A DNA stretch of 64,000 bases from Mucilaginibacter tolerans (GCF_030519375.1 NZ_JAUMKB010000003.1:1-64000), one strand, 5' to 3'; shown: positions 51,164 through 60,150, numbered from the stretch's first letter. Made by a program: numbers and translations. Notes: a model not told the origin generated them from the letters alone.

Positions 51164-54052
51164 TTATAGCTCCATGAGAAACTCCACGAGGTTCTTATCG
51201 TGTTCTAGATTGAGTTTCTTGCGTAACCGGTAACGCCGGATCTCGACCCCGCGAACAGAAATGTTGAGCAGGGAGGCCATTTCTTTACTGTTCATATTCA
51301 TGCGCAGGTAAGCACAAAGTTTAAGATCGTTGGGGACAAGATCGGGATGCTGCGCCTTTAATTTTTTAAAGAAGCTTTCGTGAGCTTCATTAAAGCTGCT
51401 TTCAAAAAGATTCCAGTCACGCTCATCACTCATGCCATCATCAATTACTTTTTGAATCTTCCTGAGCTGATCTTCCGACAGCTTTTTGCCTGAGCTGTCT
51501 TTAAATTGTGTTATCTCGTGACTGATCTTTTGCAACAATTCGTTCTTGTATACAATATTCATTGCAGAATTGGCCAATTCGCGGCTCTTGCTGGCCAAAT
51601 CGGCTTGCAATTGCTCATTCCTTACTTTTGCGATGCGTTGCTCGTTAGCAATGGCCTCCTGCTTTAAATATTCATCATGTTCCTTCTTCATCCGCTCCTG
51701 GATATGGTGCTGGTGGCGTTGCAGTTTTAGGCGATAATATTTACGTATTAAAAAGTAAGCCAATACAAGCAACAGAACATAGCATATAATTGCAATACGC
51801 CCCGCGTACCACGGAGGTGATATGGTGAATGTTAAAACGGTTTCGGGTGATATATTTTGATCGTTTACTTTAGCACGGACTTTAAAATGGTAGGTTCCCT
51901 GGTTAAGGTTGGTGAATTCTTTCTGACTTAGTGTGCTCCAATCAGACCACTGGTGCGAGTAACCCTCCAGGTAGTACTGAAACCGTATTTTCTCCTGCCT
52001 GTAAAATGGCAGCGAATAAGATATACGGATATTATTTTCGGAATACGGTATTTCTATATCGCCCTGGCTGCCATTGCTAGCTATTGTTATAATCTTATCT
52101 GTAATATTCTCCACTCTTCTGATTAAAACATAAGGGAGCTTGACATCACTCTGCCTTAATGCGTCCTCATCATTCATAATCACAAAGCCATCATCGACAC
52201 TGATAAGGTAAATGGAGCTATTAATGCGGCTAATGTTCTCATAATTCTGCACCATCCGGCCCTCAAGGATACTGAACCGGTTTGAATCGATACCAATCTT
52301 ACCCGGAATAGAAAAATCGGCCAGCGAAACATGCCCATGATTAATAAACCAGTATTTTTTACCAAGAGCCGGGATAATTTTGTTTGATCTTGCAAAAGAC
52401 CCCAGCTTTTTGTTCAGTTCATCGTATTTTGAAAAACGGTCGCTGATATCATCATAGACATAAAAACCTGAGTCTGATGCGAAAACAATCCGGTTATCAA
52501 GGTTAAATACATTTATGTTATAGCTACCTGGCAAGCCGTATTGCTTGTCGTAATATTTAACCGAAGTAGCTTTTTTCAGGTCGCTACTCAGAGTCACTTT
52601 ATAAATGCCTTTATAAGCATGGCTCACCCATAATTGTCCTTTATTATCTTGCTCCACATAGCGCGATGGCTCGCCAAAACCTTCTATTTTATGGTCGAAC
52701 ACCCAGTTGCCTGAATTGTCTTTTTTATAAATGATCAAGCCGGTATATGTGCCCTGGATCAGTTGATTGTTGTTGAGTTTTTTTATCGTCCAGCCACCGC
52801 TGATGGTAGTGATCTTCGAAATAGCATCACCATTTACCTGAAATGTACCCGTATTATGCCCGCAGAGTAATTTACCACCTTGCAATGATAGTTCCCAAAC
52901 CTGCCCCTGCGAGCCGGGGATCAGTTTAAAATCAAACGACTGAAAAAGTCGCCTATTACCGTTCTCTATCCAGTCGCTGTAAAACAAGCCCTGGTTAGTA
53001 CCGAGGTATATTTTATTATTAAAAATGATACTTGAATAAACCGTTCCAAAACGACCTGTCTTATCAAAATAAAAGTAAAGAGGTGAGTTGATCTCAATAC
53101 GGTCTATCCCATTATCCAATCCGGCCCAAAGGTTTTGCTCATTATCAATATAAAGGCTCAAGACGGTATTATTCTGTAATCCGCTTGATTTGTTGATCTG
53201 CTGAATTACATTACCCGTGGTGTCGATAATGATGATCCCGTTCAGGATGGTGCCATAGGCTACATATTTGCCTATCCGTACGCCATTGTTTAACTGATAA
53301 TTCTTTAAAAAATCACTAGCTGGGGTGTACCAGGGTTTGATCTGCCCACTATCATATATAAACAAACCGTTGCGTGCTGTTCCGATCAGGTACCGGTTAG
53401 CTGACAACTGCAAAATGGACAACACCCCGCTGTTACCCATTATGTTGCTGCCACTGACATATTCAAGTTTGTTGCCTCTTAGTTCGTATAAGCCTGAATT
53501 AACCTGCTCAACAAAATACCGGTTACCTGTTTTGAATAGGAAAAGATAAGGCTGGGGCCCTTTTACTACATTTATCCTACCATTCTTAAAAATATAAATT
53601 GAACCAAACGACTGGAAAACAACCTGGCTCTTATCAACATAAATCTTCCAGATTTCCTCATTTATAGGCTGATATTTTTTAGGTACAAGCTGGTTAAGCG
53701 AATGATATGTAAACTGTCCGCTCTTATTGTTCTCCCAATACCCCAACTCGCCAAATCCGCCTGCGTACACCTTACCGTTACCATCAGCAGCTACTGAACG
53801 AACGATCAATCCATTAGGCATTCGGTAAGATTGCCAGTATTTACCGTCAAACGTGAGCAGGCCTTCCGAGTTACCGAAATACATGATACCGTGCTCATCG
53901 CGTGTAACCGACCAGTTTTGATTACCCGACTGATAAATAGCTTTGGTATAATTCTGAACATAAGGCACCCCGATACTTTTTATATCGGTACCAGCTGCAT
54001 GCAATGAAGCCAGCAACAAAGAAGATAAAATGATCAGAATGGATTTTCGCAT
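51164..54052 (-). CDS. Membrane-spanning propeller regulator with LuxR-type HTH, no kinase domain
   Basis: The 962-residue product has a signal peptide (1-19, SLHAAG). Two-component-regulator propeller repeats (about 30-640) and a Y_Y_Y domain (about 660-735, FQYYLEGYSHQWSDWSTLSQKEFTNLNQGTYHFKVRA) follow. A transmembrane helix lies at about 745-768 (GRIAIICYVLLLVLAYFLI). The cytoplasmic part has a coiled-coil (about 770-850) and a C-terminal LuxR-like HTH (LKLCAYLRMNMNSKEMASLLNISVRGVEIRRYRLRKKLN). It lacks the histidine kinase and receiver of hybrid two-component PUL regulators. It probably senses a glucan oligosaccharide in the periplasm and regulates the divergent-spaced but same-strand susC operon. 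Confidence 0.9.
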   Translation of the reverse strand: MRKSILIILSSLLLASLHAAGTDIKSIGVPYVQNYTKAIYQSGNQNWSVTRDEHGIMYFGNSEGLLTFDGKYWQSYRMPNGLIVRSVAADGNGKVYAGGFGELGYWENNKSGQFTYHSLNQLVPKKYQPINEEIWKIYVDKSQVVFQSFGSIYIFKNGRINVVKGPQPYLFLFKTGNRYFVEQVNSGLYELRGNKLEYVSGSNIMGNSGVLSILQLSANRYLIGTARNGLFIYDSGQIKPWYTPASDFLKNYQLNNGVRIGKYVAYGTILNGIIIIDTTGNVIQQINKSSGLQNNTVLSLYIDNEQNLWAGLDNGIDRIEINSPLYFYFDKTGRFGTVYSSIIFNNKIYLGTNQGLFYSDWIENGNRRLFQSFDFKLIPGSQGQVWELSLQGGKLLCGHNTGTFQVNGDAISKITTISGGWTIKKLNNNQLIQGTYTGLIIYKKDNSGNWVFDHKIEGFGEPSRYVEQDNKGQLWVSHAYKGIYKVTLSSDLKKATSVKYYDKQYGLPGSYNINVFNLDNRIVFASDSGFYVYDDISDRFSKYDELNKKLGSFARSNKIIPALGKKYWFINHGHVSLADFSIPGKIGIDSNRFSILEGRMVQNYENISRINSSIYLISVDDGFVIMNDEDALRQSDVKLPYVLIRRVENITDKIITIASNGSQGDIEIPYSENNIRISYSLPFYRQEKIRFQYYLEGYSHQWSDWSTLSQKEFTNLNQGTYHFKVRAKVNDQNISPETVLTFTISPPWYAGRIAIICYVLLLVLAYFLIRKYYRLKLQRHQHHIQERMKKEHDEYLKQEAIANEQRIAKVRNEQLQADLASKSRELANSAMNIVYKNELLQKISHEITQFKDSSGKKLSEDQLRKIQKVIDDGMSDERDWNLFESSFNEAHESFFKKLKAQHPDLVPNDLKLCAYLRMNMNSKEMASLLNISVRGVEIRRYRLRKKLNLEHDKNLVEFLMEL

Positions 54053-54069
54053 AGGCCTGTTTTCACGAA

Positions 54070-54651
54070 TTAACCTTTCAGCTCATTGGCTATATCGTTG
54101 AGCAAATAATCTATTTCTTTTTTATATTTTGGATATATCTCTCTTATTTTAGGACTAACTTTAAAAAATACAGCCTTACAATTTTTTTCGGTTAGCTCAG
54201 CGCTATGATTATTTATAAAACCCCATCCCAATTGATTTAACAAATCATGATCGTTTCTTAAAAGAGATAAGACATCCTCCGGTCGTTTAGCAAAAATCTT
54301 TTCGAATGAGAAGCTTAGCTGCTCTTCTGCCGAACCATGCTCTCTTTTCAAATAGTTTATATACTCCCTAGCAGCGCTGTGGCTGTTTCTTTTAAGGCAT
54401 ATCTGCCCAAACAAGTAGGTACGGCTAGCAATAACATATTCATGACCATTCTTTTTACCTATATAATCGTAACACTTATCCCTCTCCAGCTTTTTTAATA
54501 GTTGAACGGAAATATCCAAATCCAAATCTGTTAATGAGTACTTCTTTGAAATGATCGTTAAGGCTTTAAATTGATTAATGCCGCATCCAGTCTGCGCGTG
54601 CAGCGAAGAAAGCAGCAAAAAAAATAAAATGATCAGAATTGGTTTACGCAT
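54070..54651 (-). CDS. Exported protein of unknown function, PUL-adjacent
   Basis: The 193-residue product has a signal peptide (MRKPILIILFFLLLSSLHAQ) that is nearly the same as that of the regulator downstream. The mature part is helical and charged (for example LKKLERDKCYDYIGKKNGHEY), with cysteines at about 23 and 59. I do not recognise the family. The frame opens 23 codons earlier, but the ATG at 54651 starts the signal peptide. A TAGGTTTG element (54725-54718) precedes it, giving a leader near 66 nt. It ends 17 nt before the regulator start, so the two may be co-transcribed, suggesting a role in sensing. Confidence 0.65.
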   Translation of the reverse strand: MRKPILIILFFLLLSSLHAQTGCGINQFKALTIISKKYSLTDLDLDISVQLLKKLERDKCYDYIGKKNGHEYVIASRTYLFGQICLKRNSHSAAREYINYLKREHGSAEEQLSFSFEKIFAKRPEDVLSLLRNDHDLLNQLGWGFINNHSAELTEKNCKAVFFKVSPKIREIYPKYKKEIDYLLNDIANELKG

Positions 54652-54717
54652 AATTAAGTTTACCCTCGTCCCTGAGAAAGGCATAGAGACGAAAATACGA
54701 CTTGGGCAGATGCCAAA

Positions 54718-54725
54718 CAAACCTA
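54718..54725 (-). promoter_or_regulatory. Minus-7 type element of the 54070-54651 gene
   Basis: TAGGTTTG on the minus strand matches TANNTTTG, 66 nt before the ATG. No obvious minus-33 TTTG is seen at 17-23 nt. Confidence 0.35.
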
Positions 54726-54755
54726 GTACATTTATCAGAAAATATCGCCCATCGA

Positions 54756-55868
54756 TTATTGGGTAATATCAGGGATTATTTTTCTTATCTGGTTATTTGT
54801 TTCGTCGCAAACAAATACATTCCCCTTTGCGTCCACAGCTATACCATGCAGATTATTAAAAGTAGCTGACAAATTCTTGCCATTGCTGCTGCCAACAATA
54901 CCACTCCCCGCTAATGTGGTTACTGTACCATTGGGCGTGATTTTTCTGACAACATTATTGCCATTGTCGGTTACATAAACGTTGCCGGTGGCATCGGCTG
55001 CTACATAGTAAGGATTTTTAAAAGCAGCTAACTCACCCTGTTGATCTGTTAGTCCTGGAGTTAATTGTCCTGCCAGGGTAGTTACAACAGCGGCCGGCGT
55101 AATCTTCCGTATCATGTTATTAGTATTATCTGCAACGTAAATATTGTCAGAAGCATCAATTGCCAATCCTCCGGGAAGACTGAAATTAGCGGATGAACCT
55201 ATTCCGTTAGCAAACCCTGGTCCTCCAAATACTTTACCCGCAAATGTGCTGACCTGCTTATCTGTACCAATTTTCCGTATTACGTTATGATTATCGGACA
55301 CAAAAACATTTCCTGCACGATCAACCACAATACCATCTGGCCCATTAAAAGTTGCCAAGCTGTCGACGCCGTCAGCAAACCCAACAGTACCATTTCCTGC
55401 ATATGTAGTAACAGCACCAGCAGAAGTTACTTTTCTAATTACATTATTTCCGAAATCGGCTACGAAAACATTCCCTAATGCATCTACAGCCACCCCAGTT
55501 GGATTATTAAACATAACATCCGCGCCTGTTCCATTTCTGAAGCCGGCAGTACCATTTCCTGCGAGCGTACTTACTGTCCCATCAGGCGTAATTTTCCTGA
55601 TCATATTATTTGCCTGATCGGCAACATAGAAATTTCCGCTGGCATCAATAGCTAATCCGTTTGGAGCAGCAAATGTAGCAGCATTGCCCTTAGCATTATT
55701 TGCCCCCCAGGCTCCTCCACGTCCTGCGAACGTATAAGTATAACCAGGAAGGTCTGCCGGAGGCCCCTCATGTACGTTTGACTGTTCAGCCTTCTTGCAG
55801 GCAGCCGCGATAAATATTAACAATAATAGCGATAGATAACGGCGAGAAAAAACATTGGTCGGTTTCAT
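54756..55868 (-). CDS. NHL-repeat lipoprotein
   Basis: The 370-residue product has a lipobox (LIFIAAAC, Cys near 21). It is then six NHL repeats of about 50-60 residues, each with a core like GLAIDASGNFYVADQANNMIRKITPDGTVSTLAG. This gives a beta-propeller of about six blades. It is exported and lipid-anchored. NHL propellers bind proteins, peptides or glycans or act as extracellular lyases, but nothing here shows catalysis. The frame opens 13 codons earlier; the ATG at 55868 starts the signal sequence. It is the last gene of the PUL-side block, 104 nt upstream of the unknown exported gene. Confidence 0.87.
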   Translation of the reverse strand: MKPTNVFSRRYLSLLLLIFIAAACKKAEQSNVHEGPPADLPGYTYTFAGRGGAWGANNAKGNAATFAAPNGLAIDASGNFYVADQANNMIRKITPDGTVSTLAGNGTAGFRNGTGADVMFNNPTGVAVDALGNVFVADFGNNVIRKVTSAGAVTTYAGNGTVGFADGVDSLATFNGPDGIVVDRAGNVFVSDNHNVIRKIGTDKQVSTFAGKVFGGPGFANGIGSSANFSLPGGLAIDASDNIYVADNTNNMIRKITPAAVVTTLAGQLTPGLTDQQGELAAFKNPYYVAADATGNVYVTDNGNNVVRKITPNGTVTTLAGSGIVGSSNGKNLSATFNNLHGIAVDAKGNVFVCDETNNQIRKIIPDITQ

Positions 55869-55989
55869 AGTTGATAAGATATTTGGTAAATAGAAATACA
55901 ATAACAATTACGTTAAGAAAGGTAATTTGTTACACGCTAAATAAATTAATTCTTATAAGATTGCCTTTGCAACCTGACTTAACTGACGA

Positions 55990-56937
55990 TCAAACCTTAG
56001 CGCCTTTTTTTTCATTCACCGGTTGAGGAATTTTTACATAATATCCGGTACCGTCATATTCACGTTTCCTTGGGTGCGATTTACAGTCGTTGCTGCAGCA
56101 ACCATCCAGGGCAGTGCCACATTCGTCGCATTGAGTAAAATGCTCGTTGCACTCCGGGTTGGCGCAGTTGATCATTTTATCGGTCTGCTTGCCACAGTTA
56201 AAGCAGGTTGATATCACAACCGGATTAACGGAATTGACATCTACGGCCAAACGATTATCAAAAACATAGCACTTGCCTTCGAAATCCTCGCCACCTGCTT
56301 CTTTACCATATTTAATGATACCGCCATGCAACTGGTATACATCCGTAAAACCTTCATGCAGTAGTAGGGCTGAAGCTTTTTCGCATTTAATACCACCTGT
56401 GCAATAGGTAAGTATCTTTTTATCTTTGAATTGAGCGAGCTCGTTTATTTTAGCCGGGAAATCTCTGAAGTTCTCTATATCCAGCGTAATGGCATTCTTG
56501 AATTTACCTAGCGAGTGCTCGTAGTTTGAACGCACATCCAAAACCACCACATCATCCCGGTCTTTCATTGCTAGAAAATCTTTTGGCTCCAAATGTTTGC
56601 CGGTCTTTTCCATTGGGTTGATGATCTTAGGATCACGCAGGCCTGAATGTACAATCTCTGATTTATAGCGCACATGCATTTTCACAAATGAAGGCTCATC
56701 CACTTCGTCGATCTTAAATTCTGTAGTTGCAAAGCGAGCATCGGAATGAACAGCGTCCATATAGGTTTTGCAAGCATCAGCCGTGCCTGATATAGTGCCA
56801 TTAAGGCCTTCGTCAGCTACGATGATACGTCCAAACAAACCTAATGATTTGCAAAACTTCAGATGATCGGCAGCATACTGCTCCGCATCTTCTATTGCCG
56901 AATAGCAATAATAGAGTAGTGTGTTATACTTTGTCAT
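55990..56937 (-). CDS. trhO: TrhO/YceA-type rhodanese, tRNA U34 hydroxylation
   Basis: The 315-residue product has an N-terminal acylphosphatase-like part (YNTLLYYCYSAIEDAEQYAADHLKFCKSLGLFGRIIVADEGLNGTISG). A rhodanese domain with the active-site Cys179 in YCTGGIKCEKAS follows. The C-terminal Cys-rich tail (CFNCGKQTDKMINCANPECNEHFTQCDEC...) probably binds metal. Family members carry out O2-dependent 5-hydroxyuridine formation at tRNA position 34. The upstream reading frame up to 56997 is excluded, because it covers a TACATTTG promoter element. Two ATGs (56943, 56937) are possible; the second is given. It is a single-gene unit. Confidence 0.9.
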   Translation of the reverse strand: MTKYNTLLYYCYSAIEDAEQYAADHLKFCKSLGLFGRIIVADEGLNGTISGTADACKTYMDAVHSDARFATTEFKIDEVDEPSFVKMHVRYKSEIVHSGLRDPKIINPMEKTGKHLEPKDFLAMKDRDDVVVLDVRSNYEHSLGKFKNAITLDIENFRDFPAKINELAQFKDKKILTYCTGGIKCEKASALLLHEGFTDVYQLHGGIIKYGKEAGGEDFEGKCYVFDNRLAVDVNSVNPVVISTCFNCGKQTDKMINCANPECNEHFTQCDECGTALDGCCSNDCKSHPRKREYDGTGYYVKIPQPVNEKKGAKV

Positions 56938-56975
56938 AAACATTGATACTGCTGCAAACAGCGTTAAATGAGCCG

Positions 56976-56983
56976 CAAATGTA
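56976..56983 (-). promoter_or_regulatory. Minus-7 type promoter element of the TrhO-like gene
   Basis: TACATTTG on the minus strand, 38 nt before the ATG at 56937. It argues against the longer frame start at 56997. Confidence 0.45.
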
Positions 56984-57102
56984 CAATTTTTCGGCAATAT
57001 TCTAAAAGTATGAGGCTACAAGGTTCAGATAGGGCTTATAATTAATTACGGCACAATTAATTATTTATTAGATAAATAATTTTTCTTTTTAAACAACTTT
57101 TA

Positions 57103-57168
57103 TATATTTGCAGCACCCTAATTAATTCTTTATACCGAAAATCCCCTACTAATATAGCAGGGGATTTT
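57103..57168 (+). ncRNA. Candidate small RNA: orphan promoter element plus terminator
   Basis: A strong minus-7 element TATATTTG (57103-57110, followed by GCAGC) points right into a gap with no plus-strand gene. At 57138-57168 AAAATCCCCT pairs with AGGGGATTTT over an 11-base loop. A plus transcript would be about 55 nt. The same hairpin can terminate the minus-strand DUF5686 gene that ends at 57205, so the hairpin alone is not evidence. No clear minus-33 box. Confidence 0.35.
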
Positions 57169-57204
57169 CATTTAAGTGCTGAATATCAACCCCTTAAGCT
57201 CTCG

Positions 57205-59661
57205 TTATTTTATACCATAGAATATCCTGAAGCCCTGCATTGTTTTGTGATTACCCTCGAAAACAAATCCATAATCGACACGAAAGATCAATCGCTGTAC
57301 ACCAAAATAGAATTCTGAGTAATTATGATTGTTATTTTCGCTCAGATAATTCGCTCCTATAATCTCATCGAGCTTTAACCGTCTTAAACCGGGTATATTA
57401 TTAAACAGGTAACCAGTAAAGTTATGTTCAAAATGCGCTTCAATAAACCCCTGGTTGGCGCTATAAGTATAAAACGGCAGAAAATGGAAACTGCCGGGTG
57501 TCGGGTCGAATGTAGTACCCTGGTTACCCTGGAAATGGTTATAGTCCATAAAGTATAGTTTATTGCGGTTGAAAAAATCGCCCGCAGTAAATTTGAATGA
57601 CGAAAAGCCCATCATACCAGCATTCAGATGTTCCTGGAAAACTTCAATGGATGCAAAATCATAATCAACATCTGAACTTAAAATACCTTTTATTCCTTTG
57701 CGATAATTCACTCTAACCTGTGGGTATGGCGATGGTTCATAAACCCTGCCCGTTGGTCTTGTGTCATACTGCTGATCAAAGGTGAAAGTGACAGATGTGG
57801 ACAATGTCAACGCCTGATTTTGCGGAAAGAGCACAGAGCGATCCGTTGCCGCACTATCCGGCGCCAGGGGATTATTGGATGTAAAGCGTCTGCCCTTATA
57901 TGAAGTTATAGCATAGTAGGAATTGTTATACAACTGCGTGCGGTTTGCGTAGGATAAATCCGCTTTAAACAATACGCCATTGGCAATATCGCGCTGGTAT
58001 CCTATTTCGCCATATTCTGAGCGGTAAAACTTTACAAAGTTTTGCTCGCTTAATAAAGTACTCAGCGTATTAAAATAAAGCGAACGCGTGCCCACATTGC
58101 TCAGATCAAGTATGGCGGTCCCGCCCCCAAGAGTAATCTTCCCACGGTTATTAGGATCAAAATCATATTCCCCCTTTAGTTCGGCGTTAAATTGCTTGCT
58201 CGAATAGCCATACCGTAGATCAGGTGTAAGGCGGTACGATCGTTGCAAATCAAGATAATGGACATAGGTACCTCTCAGGTTAATCCCTGCACCTTCTACG
58301 GTGTTATAAAATACGGTCTGGATAAAAGGGTCAACATAGATCGAGTCTTTATTATTGTTATAGGTCGCCTTATACCCAAAAGGAATGTAAGGTAATGGCA
58401 GGAAAGCATTTTTACTTTGCTGATCAGGAGCGTACTTTTGTATCGCCTTCTCCAGTTCGGCTCTAAATTCCTTTTTGGTATAATCCCTTTCCTCCTGAAG
58501 TGTTAATGGTACCGGGCGGGCACTGTTCCAATATGCAGTATCACGACTATTTTCAACGGTGTCCATGCGCATTCGCTCACCGTTAAAATAATGTTCCGGG
58601 AAATTAGGATTCAGATTATAGTGATTATAAATATTGAGATAATATCCTTCAAACTGAAAACCTAGTACATTTCCTTTAAAACTATATTGGGCAGCCAATG
58701 GCATCCATATACTATCAGTTATAGGTACATATTCCTGGCTTACACGTATAGTATCTACCAGGTTAATGCCGTTATCCTTTTTAGTGAGCATCAGGTCAGC
58801 GCTGTACAAGCGCCAGTCGCCATCTACGATATAAATAAACCCGGCAAAAACGGGATCGTAGGTATGTTTGGGTACCACTTTAATTTTATGCACCGCAACT
58901 CCATCCTCTATTTTTGTACCGATCAAATCATACTTATAATAATGGGGAGCATTGGAAGCCAAAGGCGATATAAAGCCATGGCTACTTAATCCCTGAACGA
59001 AGAAAAGGTCTTTATAGAAATTCACGGCCAGATCTGACGCCTTGTTGTAACTAAAGGCCGTATTCTGACCAAATGATTTAGATGCAATCATCTCTTCTTT
59101 CACTTTATCGGGCAACTGAAAATTGTAGTTGGTTAAGGATTCGGATTGATACAATATTCCTTTACCTGTACTGTCTACACTCAGCGCATCGGCAACATTC
59201 TGGTTCATCAGTGACTTTGGTGCCCGATCGAGTTTCTGAACGCCCTTTACATACACCACACACGAGTATTTCTTTACCTGGTTCAGGAAATATTTCCGCT
59301 TTGCAAGCACATGCTGCATAATATCCATAGCTGAGTCGCCGCTGAATTTTTTGAGCACATAGTTTTCATCGATCAATTGCACGTTATGGTACATATTCTG
59401 ATCAGTGATGGTTATTTTCTCTGTAACTTCTCTATAACCCACAAAACGGTAAACCACATTGTATGTGCCGGGAGCAAGCTTGAGTTGATATTTCCCTTCT
59501 TCGCTGGCTACTGTACCATAAGTTGAATTCTTGATGTAAACAGCAGCATAGGCTATTGGCTTGGTGGTCTGATCGGTAACCCTGCCGTTCAACAAATAGG
59601 TTTGAGCGTTAGTAGTTAAACTAATAATGATGGCAGAAATAAGCAGTAGGTATCTTCTCAT
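57205..59661 (-). CDS. DUF5686-type outer-membrane protein with carboxypeptidase regulatory-like domain
   Basis: The 818-residue product has a signal peptide (1-19, ending TTNAQ). A carboxypeptidase regulatory-like domain (YLLNGRVTDQTTKPIAYAAVYIKNSTYGTVASEEGKYQLKL) is at about 20-100. A large C-terminal part resembles the DUF5686 family and looks like an outer-membrane beta-barrel ending in FRIFYGIK. It is probably located in the outer membrane. Function is unknown in general. The gene stands alone, bounded by a terminator-like hairpin at 57138-57168 downstream. Confidence 0.86.
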   Translation of the reverse strand: MRRYLLLISAIIISLTTNAQTYLLNGRVTDQTTKPIAYAAVYIKNSTYGTVASEEGKYQLKLAPGTYNVVYRFVGYREVTEKITITDQNMYHNVQLIDENYVLKKFSGDSAMDIMQHVLAKRKYFLNQVKKYSCVVYVKGVQKLDRAPKSLMNQNVADALSVDSTGKGILYQSESLTNYNFQLPDKVKEEMIASKSFGQNTAFSYNKASDLAVNFYKDLFFVQGLSSHGFISPLASNAPHYYKYDLIGTKIEDGVAVHKIKVVPKHTYDPVFAGFIYIVDGDWRLYSADLMLTKKDNGINLVDTIRVSQEYVPITDSIWMPLAAQYSFKGNVLGFQFEGYYLNIYNHYNLNPNFPEHYFNGERMRMDTVENSRDTAYWNSARPVPLTLQEERDYTKKEFRAELEKAIQKYAPDQQSKNAFLPLPYIPFGYKATYNNNKDSIYVDPFIQTVFYNTVEGAGINLRGTYVHYLDLQRSYRLTPDLRYGYSSKQFNAELKGEYDFDPNNRGKITLGGGTAILDLSNVGTRSLYFNTLSTLLSEQNFVKFYRSEYGEIGYQRDIANGVLFKADLSYANRTQLYNNSYYAITSYKGRRFTSNNPLAPDSAATDRSVLFPQNQALTLSTSVTFTFDQQYDTRPTGRVYEPSPYPQVRVNYRKGIKGILSSDVDYDFASIEVFQEHLNAGMMGFSSFKFTAGDFFNRNKLYFMDYNHFQGNQGTTFDPTPGSFHFLPFYTYSANQGFIEAHFEHNFTGYLFNNIPGLRRLKLDEIIGANYLSENNNHNYSEFYFGVQRLIFRVDYGFVFEGNHKTMQGFRIFYGIK

Positions 59662-59744
59662 TATTTTATAAAACCCATATTGAGCACCGGGCTTGCAAAA
59701 TGTTTGTCAAAATAAGTATTTAAGCGATATTCCATTGCACATAA

Positions 59745-59773
59745 AAAAAGAGTTCACAAATGGAACTCTTTTT
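59745..59773 (-). terminator. Intrinsic terminator downstream of the small ORF
   Basis: The stem AAAAAGAGTTC / GAACTCTTTTT (59745-59755 / 59763-59773) with loop ACAAATG has a T-run on the minus strand. It lies 30 nt after the stop of the 45-codon ORF. Confidence 0.75.
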
Positions 59774-59802
59774 CTTTCATAGGTAGATGATAATTATGCA
59801 GA

Positions 59803-59940
59803 TCAGGCAGCTTGTTTAGCCTGGTGTTGTTTTTGATTTGAGCGTACAGTCTTAAAATTCCCAAGATCTGCCAACAATAACGCTTTTAATTCCATATCAA
59901 GCGCTTTTATTATTACGGTGCTTTTATTTAAGTTCTTCAT
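59803..59940 (-). CDS. Possible 45-residue small protein
   Basis: This short frame reads MKNLNKSTVIIKALDMELKA at its start and ends QAKQAA. It has a basic, glutamine-rich C-terminus and no signal peptide or known motif. It is followed by a terminator at 59745-59773. The 14 bases around its ATG (CATCTACCTATGAA) occur again at 59774-59790, just before another ATG that opens only eight codons. This may mean duplication of a leader. Known Bacteroidota RiPP precursors are of this length, but no GG cleavage site and no modification genes are visible. Treat as a candidate only. Confidence 0.4.
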   Translation of the reverse strand: MKNLNKSTVIIKALDMELKALLLADLGNFKTVRSNQKQHQAKQAA

Positions 59941-60070
59941 AGGTAGATGTTTGTTTTATAGTGATTACCAATTTTATGCCAAGCTTCAAAAAATAGCAAA
60001 TCGTTTGAAAAATCCAGTTTTTGATGATCATTGGCTTTCTCCAAAGTATGTCCGGATATACAAGGTGTCT

Positions 60071-60088
60071 GATTTTGTATACAAAATC
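60071..60088. repeat. 18-bp perfect palindrome
   Basis: GATTTTGTATACAAAATC is a perfect palindrome without spacer, in the 751-bp gene-poor gap, upstream of the 59803-59940 ORF. A dimeric regulator could bind here. Chance in AT-rich DNA is the alternative. Confidence 0.4.
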
Positions 60089-60150
60089 ATCCACAACCAA
60101 GTTGAAAAACCCTGCAATAATTTATGAAAAGATCAGAAAGGGTATAAAAG

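Noticed and set aside
59918..60127. 69-residue plus-strand frame resembling a short toxin-like protein
   Set aside because: Composition is plausible but there is no start context or partner. It overlaps the opposite-strand ORF leader; left out.
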